Shown piece by piece: positions 1 through 6,624 of a stretch of 8,158 nucleotides of DNA. A program made the translations under genes and the position numbers. Location: the NCBI GenBank assembly GCA_023387295.1, contig JAEWIG010000311.1, positions 1 through 8,158 on the forward strand. The letters run 5' to 3'. The notes under the pieces are model-generated. The model saw only the letters and a program-made list of their open reading frames with translations. It made no database searches and was not told the DNA's origin. The stretch's first letter is position 1, and each line of letters begins with the position of its first letter. Source of the DNA: Bacillota bacterium (GTDB taxonomy: Bacteria > Bacillota > Bacilli > Bacillales > Cytobacillaceae).

Positions 1-119
1 GCGTCCGACTTCCTTCAGATTCCACCTCGCGGTGGACACCCTTGTCTTTCGCTAACAGTTCCTACTGCCAAGCCTGTAGTGGACTTTCACCACCAAGTTA
101 TCACCCATGCCGGGCACAC
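1..119 (-). mobile_element. Group IIC intron, 5' end (partial, cut by window edge)
   Basis: Read on the minus strand from 119 leftwards, the sequence starts GTGTGCCCGGCATGGGTG, matching the GUGYG 5' boundary of group II introns. It continues with GTGAAAGTCC, AACTGTTAGC, CAAGGGTGTCC and GGAATCTGAAGGAAG blocks. From memory these are the same ordered blocks found at the start of domain I of the Oceanobacillus iheyensis group IIC ribozyme. The insertion point is immediately after the U-tract of an intrinsic terminator, which is the known preferred target of class C introns. Only about 119 bases are visible. Catalytic domain V, the reverse transcriptase/maturase gene and the 3' end would lie to the left, so it cannot be told whether the intron is intact or a fragment. 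It is transcribed in the same direction as the operon it follows. Confidence 0.9.
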
Positions 120-121
120 AT

Positions 122-156
122 AAAAAAAGACCCTCAACCATATTCGGTTGAGAGCC
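122..156 (-). terminator. Intrinsic terminator of the amine-catabolism cluster
   Basis: On the minus strand CTCAACC (152-146) pairs with GGTTGAG (139-133) around a 6-base loop. The stem extends to about 11 bp with G-U wobbles (156-146 with 139-129) and is followed by a run of U residues (128-122). It lies about 37 bases after the aldehyde dehydrogenase stop codon, so it ends the five-gene cluster. The group II intron begins 2 bases after the U-tract. Confidence 0.9.
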
Positions 157-192
157 TCTGTAGCAATTCTAACTAAAAGTAGAAAGAACCGT

Positions 193-1665
193 CTACTTTT
201 TAAACCAGCCTATTGGCTGAACTTGCGTATTAATATTAATTTGCTTAACCTCTGTAAATTCCGTAAGTCCATATTCCCCTAATTCTCTACCAATACCACT
301 TTGCTTATAGCCGCCCCATGGAGCTTCTAAACTAGCCATGTGATACGTATTTACCCATGTGATCCCTGCTTGGATACGACTGATAACTCGCGTTGCCTTT
401 TCATCATCACTAGTAAATACAGCTGCTGCTAAGCCATAAACGGAGTCATTGGCAAGCGTAATCGCTTCCTCTTCGTCTTTAAACGTTTGCACGACAAGGA
501 CCGGTCCGAAGATTTCCTCTTGAACAATTCTCATATCTGGCGTTGTATCGATGAAAATAGTTGGCTCTAGAAAATAGCCTTTTTCAAATTCACCTTCCGT
601 TAACCTATTTCCACCACATGCTAATGTTGCACCTTCTTCTTTTCCAATTTCAATGTATTTTAATACAGTATTTAATTGTGATTCACTAGCTACAGGACCC
701 ATCTCTGATTCAGCGTTCTCTCCAGAACCGACTGAAATTCCTTTTGCCCGCTCTACAAGTCGCTCTATGAAACGCTCCTTGATACTCTCTTCAAGCAGAA
801 GGCGAGAGCCCGCTGAACAAACCTGCCCTGCGTTATGGAAAATGGCGAACAAGGCATAATCGACAGCCGTTTCAAAATTAGCATCCTCAAAAATAATAAC
901 TGGGGACTTTCCACCCAACTCCAAAGAGATCTTTTTCATGTTTTTCGTCGCTGCCATCATGATATCCTTACCTGTTGATGTTCCACCTGTAAAAGAGGTT
1001 TTATCTACATCCAAACTATTTGCCAGCTCATGTCCGATCTCTGAACCAGGTCCTAGAACAAGATTGGCAACCCCTGCTGGAACACCAACTTGTTCAATCA
1101 TTTCGAATAGACGAACGACTGTAACAGGTGTAATTTCCGCTGGCTTAAAGACAATTGTATTCCCAGCGGCTAGAGCCGGAGCTATTTTCCATGTAGCCAT
1201 CAATAGTGGAAAATTCCACGGGGCTATTAAAGCACAAACCCCAATCGGTTCACGGACAATCTTCGTATACACCGGCTTATCTAAATTAACAACCTTTTCA
1301 TTTGGTTCTGTAATCAATTTGGCGTAATAACGGAAACAATCAATAGAATGGGCTACATCAATTCGAGCTGCAGCAAGTACCTTTCCGTTATTTCTTGTTT
1401 CCAAAAGCGTTAATTCTTCGATATTTTCTTCCATTTTATCTGCAATTTTCATTAAATAACCTGCACGTGTTTCTGCCGGTAGCCTCGACCACTTGCCACT
1501 ATCAAATGCTTCCCGGGCCGCTTTAATGGCGTTTCGTGCATCCTCTGCATTCCCTCTTGTAGCAATTGCAATTGTTTCTCCATTCGCTGGGTTCATAATT
1601 TCCTTTGTTTCACCAGAGCTAGAAGGCTTCCATTCACCATTATAAAAGTTATTTAACTGTTGCAT
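193..1665 (-). CDS. NAD-dependent aldehyde dehydrogenase, GbsA/BADH-like
   Basis: This is a full-length (490 aa) cytosolic aldehyde dehydrogenase that oxidises an aldehyde to the acid with NAD. All family landmarks are present: PWNFP with oxyanion Asn151, K174-P-A-E177 (Glu at 177 fits NAD rather than NADP preference), the FTGGTSTG cofactor loop (225-232), general base Glu249 in LELGGK, nucleophile Cys283 in GQVCSAGSR, and E384-IFGP. Cys283 context, the GGYKQSGIGRELG segment and the C-terminal tail ending in GWFKK resemble betaine aldehyde dehydrogenase GbsA of Bacillus. Next to a PuuB-like amine oxidase it could equally act on an aminoaldehyde such as gamma-glutamyl-aminobutyraldehyde or 4-aminobutyraldehyde, so substrate is inferred only. 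The ATG lies inside the end of the transporter gene (17-base overlap) with a GGAG-type site about 8-14 bases upstream, suggesting coupled translation. It is the last gene of the cluster and is followed by a strong terminator. Confidence 0.93.
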   Translation of the reverse strand: MQQLNNFYNGEWKPSSSGETKEIMNPANGETIAIATRGNAEDARNAIKAAREAFDSGKWSRLPAETRAGYLMKIADKMEENIEELTLLETRNNGKVLAAARIDVAHSIDCFRYYAKLITEPNEKVVNLDKPVYTKIVREPIGVCALIAPWNFPLLMATWKIAPALAAGNTIVFKPAEITPVTVVRLFEMIEQVGVPAGVANLVLGPGSEIGHELANSLDVDKTSFTGGTSTGKDIMMAATKNMKKISLELGGKSPVIIFEDANFETAVDYALFAIFHNAGQVCSAGSRLLLEESIKERFIERLVERAKGISVGSGENAESEMGPVASESQLNTVLKYIEIGKEEGATLACGGNRLTEGEFEKGYFLEPTIFIDTTPDMRIVQEEIFGPVLVVQTFKDEEEAITLANDSVYGLAAAVFTSDDEKATRVISRIQAGITWVNTYHMASLEAPWGGYKQSGIGRELGEYGLTEFTEVKQININTQVQPIGWFKK

Positions 1666-3073
1666 TCGTCTCCATCTCCATTCGTTTTAATCGTTTTAGT
1701 TCACGGAATATAATGACAAACGACAAGGCAAATCCCATTAATTCAGAGATTGGCATCGCGTACCATACGCCATATATACCAAATAGGTCTGATGAAATGA
1801 GAACTACAGGAATAAAAAAGATTAGTGATTTGGCAATTGAAGTGAAAAAGGCTAAGCCATTCCGTTCAATCGCTTGAAGATAGCCAGTGACAATTAAATT
1901 AATCGCGACAAGAGGATAAATAAAGTTAAATATTCTCGTCGTCTCAATGGATACTTCCAAAAGATTAGGTATACCTGCAAGACTAGGATCATCACTTATG
2001 AAGACAGATACAACTGGAGTGGTATAGATGAGTATTAAACCTGTTAGAAGAAGAAGACATCCTCCTGTAAACCATAGGGATAGTTTCAATACCGCTCTTA
2101 CTCTCCCATATAATTTCGCCCCGTAGTTATAGCTAATAATCGGTTGAACTCCTAATAATAATGCATAGGCAATGAGGAAGAGTAAGTTCGTTATAAAACC
2201 ATTTTGAATCCCAAAGGAAGCGACATGTGCATCACTCCCATAGCTCATTAGCATATTATTCAACATGATAATCGCGACAATCATGCTCCCTTGAATCATG
2301 AACTGGGGCAATCCAGTCCAAAGAATCCCACCTATTTTGCGAACAGAAAATTTGATGTCTTCTAATCTAGGACGTAAGGCTGTTTTTCCGAACATGAAAT
2401 AAATAATTAAATAAATAGGTAAACCTTGAAGGATATTAATTGCCCAACCTGCTCCAACTATTCCCATGCCAAGCTGATAGACAAGGATTGGCTCTAGAAT
2501 CATGGCGCAAACTGCCGCAATTCCCCAGCTCCAAGAAGCAAGTCCTGGTCGTTCATCTAGCGTGACAAATATGGTGAACATAACAGCTAACACAGCAGAA
2601 GGAAAACCATACATTAGGACTCTGCCATAATCCATTGCATACGGAAGCACATCACCGCTCCCACCAAAGAAAATCATCAGTGGCTCTAAATAATAAAGCC
2701 CCAATCCCATTATTAATACAGAGAAAATCAAACCGAACCACAAAGACTGACCAATAAGACCCCTTGCTTCTGCTATTTTTCTTTCACCCAACTTTACGGC
2801 TACGATCGCTCCTGCACCACTCCCGATTAACAGGCCTAATGCACGGCTCAATACAAACACGGGGGAGACAACCGTTACCGCAGCAAGTCCAAAATCTCCA
2901 ACCCCATTTCCAATAATGATTCCATCAATTATGGTTTGTACAGTGAAAATCATATAACCTAGAAGCGTCAGTAATGTAAAACGGAAGTATAGGGCTCGAA
3001 TATTCCCAGTACCTAATTTCCTATTCTCTATTTCTTTAAATGAATCTATTTGTATATCTGTCGCTGTTTCCAT
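1649..3073 (-). CDS. MATE-family multidrug/organic-cation transporter
   Basis: This 474-residue polytopic membrane protein is the usual length for the MATE family (Na+ or H+ antiporters of cationic drugs and metabolites), and is closest in style to the MepA-like branch of Gram-positives. About 12 hydrophobic segments are visible, roughly at 32-50, 62-90, 108-127, 150-170, 180-200, 205-227, 245-270, 285-308, 328-350, 380-400, 405-425 and 432-457. The TIIDGIIIGNGVG segment (47-59) and the repeated PQF..Q / QPIISYNYG-type elements (256-261, 310-318) are MATE hallmarks occurring once per half. The C-terminal tail is basic. It sits 33 bases downstream of the amidohydrolase with a GAGGG site 6 bases before the ATG, and overlaps the aldehyde dehydrogenase start. 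Inference: it exports or exchanges an amine or toxic product of the pathway. Families such as MATE rarely reveal substrate from sequence. Confidence 0.9.
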   Translation of the reverse strand: METATDIQIDSFKEIENRKLGTGNIRALYFRFTLLTLLGYMIFTVQTIIDGIIIGNGVGDFGLAAVTVVSPVFVLSRALGLLIGSGAGAIVAVKLGERKIAEARGLIGQSLWFGLIFSVLIMGLGLYYLEPLMIFFGGSGDVLPYAMDYGRVLMYGFPSAVLAVMFTIFVTLDERPGLASWSWGIAAVCAMILEPILVYQLGMGIVGAGWAINILQGLPIYLIIYFMFGKTALRPRLEDIKFSVRKIGGILWTGLPQFMIQGSMIVAIIMLNNMLMSYGSDAHVASFGIQNGFITNLLFLIAYALLLGVQPIISYNYGAKLYGRVRAVLKLSLWFTGGCLLLLTGLILIYTTPVVSVFISDDPSLAGIPNLLEVSIETTRIFNFIYPLVAINLIVTGYLQAIERNGLAFFTSIAKSLIFFIPVVLISSDLFGIYGVWYAMPISELMGFALSFVIIFRELKRLKRMEMETNATVK

Positions 3074-3106
3074 GCCAAACCCTCACACCCCTTTGTTTGT
3101 CATTAT

Positions 3107-4729
3107 TTATTTCTCCCTCTTTTCATCCTCTTCGTCCTGATAGATGATCTCCCCATCAATGATCGTCATTTTCACAGATAGATCGGAAATTTTCTTGGTA
3201 TCTATTTGGAGAATGCTACCATCTAACATAACTAAATCTGCTAGTTTTCCAACTTCAATACTCCCCTTCTGATGTTCGTCAAAGCTAGCATAGGCACCAT
3301 TCCATGTATAAGCTCGGATCGCTTGAAAAACTGAAACTGTTTGGTTTTCTCCAATTCCTAACCCTTTTCTACTTTTACGGTTCATAGCAGCTTGTATTCC
3401 TAGTAACGGATTGTAATCGGTCACCGGATTATCTGAACCGATAGCAGCGATAATACCGCTCTCATAAAAGTCCCGTAAAGGATACATCGAATTTACTCGT
3501 TCACCATAGTTACGTACATACCCTTCACCATATTCAAGAACAAAGGCAGGATTCGGTATCGGCACAACACCGAGCTGCTTCATTCGCTCGATTAAATCTG
3601 GTGATGAAACCCCTGCATGTTCAATACGAGGACGGGCATCTGGACGAGGATGCTCATTTAAAGCAGCCTCAATACAATTCAGCATCATCTCAATTGCCCG
3701 ATCTCCCTGAGCATGTGCAGTAATTTGAAATCCTTGCTTATGCGCCTCTACTAAGACACGATTCAATTTTTCCTGTGTATAGTAGAGAATCCCGTAATCA
3801 TTCGGGTTGCTCGTATATGCATCACGGGTAGCTATCGTAGGACCACTGCTACTTCCGTCAGTGAACAGCTTTGCTGGTCCAATTTTAAACCGGTTATCCC
3901 CCATACCAGTTTTAATTCCTTCAGCAATCATATTTTCAATAAATGTTTCCGGATCATCTAACGAACAGACCATTGCATATATACGGACTTTGACTATTCC
4001 GTTTTGAGTTGACTGTTGCATGAGTTTAAAAGTACTGGAGGCATGCGCACCTGCATCATGTACACTCGTAATGCCAGCTGCAATAAAGTCATTTGAAGCA
4101 AGCTCCAAAGCACTAAATATCTCTTCTTCCGAATAGGTCACTTCCTTAACATTTTGGAAATGTGCCGTTTCTAATAAACGCCCTGTCATTATGCCATGAT
4201 CATTCCGCTCAATAATTCCTCCCTTCGGATTAGGGGTATCACTATGAATGCCGAAGATTTCTAGCGCTTTCGAATTTACGATTGAAATATGATTACAAGC
4301 ACGAATAATCATGATCGGATGATCCATTGAAATCTCATCTAATTCCTCTCGAGTTGGATACCGTTGTTCAACCATACTCATTTCATTAAAGCCCCATGCC
4401 CGCACCCATTTCCCCTTAGAGAGCCCCGCAGCTTTTTTACGTAAATCTTGAAAAATATCATGAAGTGACTGAATATGAGGAGCTTTACAACTGACACCTA
4501 ATTGATCAATTCCATAAGCAGAAAGATGCAAATGAGAATCAATGAACCCCGGTAACAAGCTTCTTCCATTTAAATCGATAACAGTTGTTTGAGACCCAAT
4601 ATGCTTCTTGACCTCCTCTGTGGAGCCTACAGAAACAATTCGATTCCCTTCCATTGCTACTGCTTCACATATGCGATTTTGTTCATCAACCGTAATTACT
4701 TCACCATTAAGAAACACGATGTCTGCCAT
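3107..4729 (-). CDS. Metal-dependent amidohydrolase, YtcJ-like (amidohydrolase_3 family)
   Basis: This 540-residue protein of the amidohydrolase superfamily has the beta-sandwich N-terminus (1-58) and closing C-terminal strand (about 495-530) around a TIM barrel. Visible metal and catalytic positions are H66-L-H68 in PGFIDSHLH, Lys287 in KLFTDGSSSG with Asp291, His339 in TAHAQGD, His371 in RIEHAG and Asp433 in GSDNPV. This pattern is characteristic of the YtcJ-like group, which hydrolyses N-acyl or cyclic amide bonds. The family has very varied substrates (N-formyl, N-acyl amines, hydantoin-like rings), so none is assigned. A near-perfect AAAGGAGGT site lies 5 bases before the ATG, and a candidate promoter lies upstream in the gap after the cupin gene, so it may head its own transcript together with the MATE and aldehyde dehydrogenase genes. 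No signal peptide is seen, so it is probably cytosolic. Confidence 0.92.
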   Translation of the reverse strand: MADIVFLNGEVITVDEQNRICEAVAMEGNRIVSVGSTEEVKKHIGSQTTVIDLNGRSLLPGFIDSHLHLSAYGIDQLGVSCKAPHIQSLHDIFQDLRKKAAGLSKGKWVRAWGFNEMSMVEQRYPTREELDEISMDHPIMIIRACNHISIVNSKALEIFGIHSDTPNPKGGIIERNDHGIMTGRLLETAHFQNVKEVTYSEEEIFSALELASNDFIAAGITSVHDAGAHASSTFKLMQQSTQNGIVKVRIYAMVCSLDDPETFIENMIAEGIKTGMGDNRFKIGPAKLFTDGSSSGPTIATRDAYTSNPNDYGILYYTQEKLNRVLVEAHKQGFQITAHAQGDRAIEMMLNCIEAALNEHPRPDARPRIEHAGVSSPDLIERMKQLGVVPIPNPAFVLEYGEGYVRNYGERVNSMYPLRDFYESGIIAAIGSDNPVTDYNPLLGIQAAMNRKSRKGLGIGENQTVSVFQAIRAYTWNGAYASFDEHQKGSIEVGKLADLVMLDGSILQIDTKKISDLSVKMTIIDGEIIYQDEEDEKREK

Positions 4730-4897
4730 TGCTAACCTCCTTTATACTAATCAGAAGTTTCTGAACTAGAGAATATTCAGTTTTTTTAAGCGGAAATATA
4801 TCCGACTTTCGTCGGCTCTTACAACAATTAATTTAATTTCTACCTTTTATTAGAACTTTTTATATTAAATACTTTTTAATCTATTGATAATAGAATT
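4730..4897 (-). promoter_or_regulatory. Intergenic gap with candidate internal promoter and dyad
   Basis: This is a 168-base AT-rich gap inside an otherwise tight cluster. On the minus strand TTGTAA (4824-4819) and TATATT (4800-4795) form a plausible -35/-10 pair with an 18-base spacer. The spacer contains the dyad CCGAC-GAAA-GTCGG (4802-4815 on the window). A second dyad, TCAGAA-N2-TTCTGA (4751-4764), lies between that promoter and the ribosome binding site. Near the cupin stop codon there is a weak TCTATT-N3-AATAGA hairpin (4880-4894) without a proper U-tract. Reading: a second transcription start for the amidohydrolase-MATE-dehydrogenase genes, possibly with an operator in the spacer. This is inference from motifs only. 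Confidence 0.4.
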
Positions 4898-5176
4898 TTA
4901 TAGCTCAAAATCATTTTTGTACAATTTCTTCAAGTAATGTGGAATATCCCATTTACACGGTAGACCTTTCGGAAATGTAACAAACATATGAGGCTTTACT
5001 AAATGAATCTCCTCTCCCACTGTAAGATGTAACTCTCCTTCTAAAAAATAACAGGATTCCTGTACAGGAAATTCTCCATCTGTAATACTTGGGCCACTTT
5101 CCCATTCCTCCCATTCATGAATACCTAGTTTTTTTGCTTCATCCCAATCCATTTGCTTAATAATAAAACCTTTCAT
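4898..5176 (-). CDS. Small single-domain cupin_3 (DUF861-like) protein
   Basis: This 92-residue protein is a single cupin barrel. The core SCYFLEGELHLTVGEE (41-56), followed by a VKPHMFVTFPKGLPCKWDI block (60-78) and a final LKKLYK strand (82-87), matches the cupin_3/DUF861 pattern in which a ..LEG.. strand leads to ..FP.G..C.W.. . The classical HxH metal-binding pair of cupin motif 1 is not present, so a metal-dependent oxygenase role is unlikely. Relatives are found as stand-alone proteins near amine, ethanolamine and ureidoglycolate catabolism genes, where their biochemical role is mostly undefined. It starts 19 bases after the oxidase stop codon with a GGGGGA site 8 bases before the ATG, so it is cotranscribed with the oxidase. 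Function unknown; a small-molecule binding or accessory role is inferred. Confidence 0.8.
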   Translation of the reverse strand: MKGFIIKQMDWDEAKKLGIHEWEEWESGPSITDGEFPVQESCYFLEGELHLTVGEEIHLVKPHMFVTFPKGLPCKWDIPHYLKKLYKNDFEL

Positions 5177-5195
5177 CTTCTAATTCCCCCTTTTA

Positions 5196-6464
5196 TTATC
5201 TGATTGCATCAAGCACTCTGTAATAGCTATTAGCTAGATTTACTAACATCGATTTTTGACCTCCAAAAGGAAAAGCCCGAAGTGGAATACTTTCAAAACG
5301 GCGACTGACTCTTTCTTCACCTACGATCCACTGTGCCAGAAGTTGCCCCATCAATGTTGCAAGGGATGCCCCGTGTCCACAATATCCAGTTGCATAATAG
5401 CTCCCATCCTTCATCTTTCCGATTACAGGGAACATGTCCATGGTTACTCCAATCAATCCACCCCAACGATATTCAATCTTCTTACCAGCTAGTTGTGGGA
5501 AGACAGTGAGGATCTTTTCGTGGAGCTCCTTATAATACTTTTCAGCTCCAGTATGCCTCATACCAGAACCCCCATAGACGATTCGACCGTCTGGTGATAG
5601 CCTGAAATAGTTAATTAAATTACTTGTGTCAAACACCATCCGGTTGTTCGGGATAAGGCTTTTGGCTAAACTCTCATCCAAGCGCTCGGTTGCCACGATA
5701 TAACTAGCAACAGGAATAACAGCCCGATCTAATTCCTTTGTTAAAGAGGTCGAATAGCCGTCAGTCGCAACGATGATTTCCTTCGCAACGACTTTCCCAC
5801 GTTCCGTTAAAACGTTTACATTTCCACCCATGTGTTGGATGGAGAGTGCCTTTGACTTTTCAAAAATTTGTGTACCTAATGCTTCGGCTGCATCCGCCAA
5901 CCCTAAGGCATAATTTAAAGGATTAAAAGAATAAGCGTGTGGATCCATCAGACCACTAGTAAAATAGGAAGAATCGATTTCTTGCTTAAGTTCCTCCCCC
6001 TCTAAATACTTCGTGTTAGAATCAAAGTATTTGTTTAATGTCTCCTGTTCTTCTTTCAGCAATGACTTGTATCTGTTTTTCTCCGATAGGAGTAAGTAGC
6101 CTCCATGCTCTAAAGAGCAATCAATCTGGTGAAGCTCAACGATAGCTTTGACAAGCTCCATCCCATCAAGGGCAATTTGGTTCAATTGCTTTGCTTCTTC
6201 CATCCCATATTTCTTTGTCAGCTCACCCATTGTTGGCTTGTATCCTGGTAGAATCATCCCACCGTTTCGTCCACTTGCTCCCCAACCTACCGTTTCTTTC
6301 TCAACAATGATTGTTCTTAGTCCTTTTTTCTGTAGATGGTAGGCCGCTGAAAGCCCTGTAAAACCTGCGCCGATAATCACAACATCAGTATGGTGCTCTC
6401 CAACTAAGAAAGGTCTGTCCTTGCGTGAATTTGCTGTAGCTTCCCAAAGTGACAATGTATCCAT
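5196..6464 (-). CDS. FAD-dependent amine/amino acid oxidase, PuuB/DadA-like (DAO family)
   Basis: This 422-residue flavoprotein of the DAO superfamily oxidatively deaminates a primary or secondary amine to an aldehyde or imine. The dinucleotide-binding motif is VVIIGAGFTGLSAAYHL (28-44) with the ribose-binding acid at Glu55. It is followed by GWGASGRNGG (60-69), typical of the PuuB/DadA/glycine-oxidase group, and the C-terminal flavin-contacting GYCGHGASLATLMGQ (360-374). The YRWGGLIG (332-339) and RAFPFGGQ (396-403) segments closely parallel gamma-glutamylputrescine oxidase PuuB as I remember it, including the matching tail. Glycine-betaine-related or other N-substituted amines are alternatives. 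It is the promoter-proximal gene of the minus-strand cluster, divergent from the MerR-type regulator. The ATG has AGAGGA about 9 bases upstream. There is no signal peptide, so it acts in the cytosol, feeding the aldehyde dehydrogenase encoded at the other end of the cluster. Confidence 0.88.
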   Translation of the reverse strand: MDTLSLWEATANSRKDRPFLVGEHHTDVVIIGAGFTGLSAAYHLQKKGLRTIIVEKETVGWGASGRNGGMILPGYKPTMGELTKKYGMEEAKQLNQIALDGMELVKAIVELHQIDCSLEHGGYLLLSEKNRYKSLLKEEQETLNKYFDSNTKYLEGEELKQEIDSSYFTSGLMDPHAYSFNPLNYALGLADAAEALGTQIFEKSKALSIQHMGGNVNVLTERGKVVAKEIIVATDGYSTSLTKELDRAVIPVASYIVATERLDESLAKSLIPNNRMVFDTSNLINYFRLSPDGRIVYGGSGMRHTGAEKYYKELHEKILTVFPQLAGKKIEYRWGGLIGVTMDMFPVIGKMKDGSYYATGYCGHGASLATLMGQLLAQWIVGEERVSRRFESIPLRAFPFGGQKSMLVNLANSYYRVLDAIR

Positions 6465-6495
6465 TTCTCATATTCCTCTCTTATTATCGAAATTG

Positions 6496-6524
6496 TTGTA
6501 TAATAAATATAGCAATACTATAAA
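6496..6524 (+). promoter_or_regulatory. Candidate promoter of the MerR-type regulator
   Basis: TTGTAT (6496-6501) and TATAAA (6519-6524) are separated by 17 bases on the plus strand. The -10 overlaps the -10 of the opposing oxidase promoter, and a TATAG-N5-CTATA dyad (6508-6522) covers both, so the two promoters could not easily be occupied together. A transcript from here would start near 6531 and carry a leader of about 95 bases containing three dyads. No better plus-strand promoter is visible closer to the gene, because the palindrome at 6572-6601 ends only 11 bases before the ribosome binding site. Confidence 0.4.
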
Positions 6525-6547
6525 ACCTTTAGATAACCTAATGGCAA
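6517..6547 (-). promoter_or_regulatory. MerR-type promoter with 19-base spacer for the oxidase cluster
   Basis: On the minus strand a TTGCCA -35 (6547-6542) and TATAGT -10 (6522-6517) are separated by exactly 19 bases. That is the over-long spacer characteristic of promoters activated by MerR-family proteins through DNA untwisting. A dyad CCTTTAG-N5-CTAATGG (6526-6544 on the window, 6 of 7 arm positions paired) sits over the spacer. The predicted start would lie near 6510, giving a leader of about 45 bases before the oxidase ATG. The promoter is motif-based and untested. Confidence 0.5.
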
Positions 6548-6568
6548 CCCATTAATTATCCGATAATT
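6539..6568. repeat. Two tandem dyads in the divergent intergenic region
   Basis: TAATGG-CAAC-CCATTA (6539-6554) is directly followed by AATTATC-C-GATAATT (6554-6568), sharing one base. Both are perfect in their arms. The first overlaps the -35 of the oxidase promoter. They could be protein-binding sites or small hairpins in the regulator leader. Their back-to-back arrangement is seen directly; any function is inferred. Confidence 0.5.
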
Positions 6569-6571
6569 CAA

Positions 6572-6601
6572 AAAAACCATCGGGTATACCCGATGGTTTT
6601 T
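6572..6601. terminator. Perfect 30-base palindrome, terminator-like, in front of the MerR-type gene
   Basis: AAAAACCATCGGGTA (6572-6586) is followed without interruption by its exact reverse complement (6587-6601). As RNA it forms a GC-containing stem with a small TATA loop, ending in a run of five U residues, so it has the shape of an intrinsic terminator on either strand. It lies between divergent genes, where a terminator is not normally expected, and ends 11 bases before the GGGGA ribosome binding site (6613-6617). Possible roles are leader attenuation of the regulator gene, an insulator stopping antisense transcripts from entering the oxidase cluster, or an operator. Confidence 0.7.
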
Positions 6602-6624
6602 GCAAAAAGAATGGGGACGATTCA

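Noticed and set aside
1..119. Structured, GC-richer segment that could be an rRNA, tRNA or riboswitch
   Set aside because: The ordered blocks and GUGUG boundary fit a group IIC intron start; no tRNA or rRNA motif is visible.
653..1327. Plus-strand ORFs of 68 and 129 codons opposite the aldehyde dehydrogenase
   Set aside because: They lie wholly inside a well-conserved gene on the other strand, have no convincing ribosome binding site and no recognisable domain.
3807..4007. Plus-strand ORF opposite the amidohydrolase
   Set aside because: Shadow of a conserved coding region that includes the KLFTDG motif; no independent support.
4880..4894. TCTATT-N3-AATAGA hairpin after the cupin gene as a terminator
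   Set aside because: The stem is AT-rich and followed by mixed A residues rather than a U-tract; too weak to call.
5256..6342. Plus-strand ORFs of 78 and 64 codons opposite the FAD oxidase
   Set aside because: Fully antisense to conserved flavoprotein motifs, with no start-site signals.
6499..6504. Perfect TATAAT on the plus strand as a regulator -10
   Set aside because: No acceptable -35 about 17 bases upstream; the TTGTAT-N17-TATAAA pair fits better.
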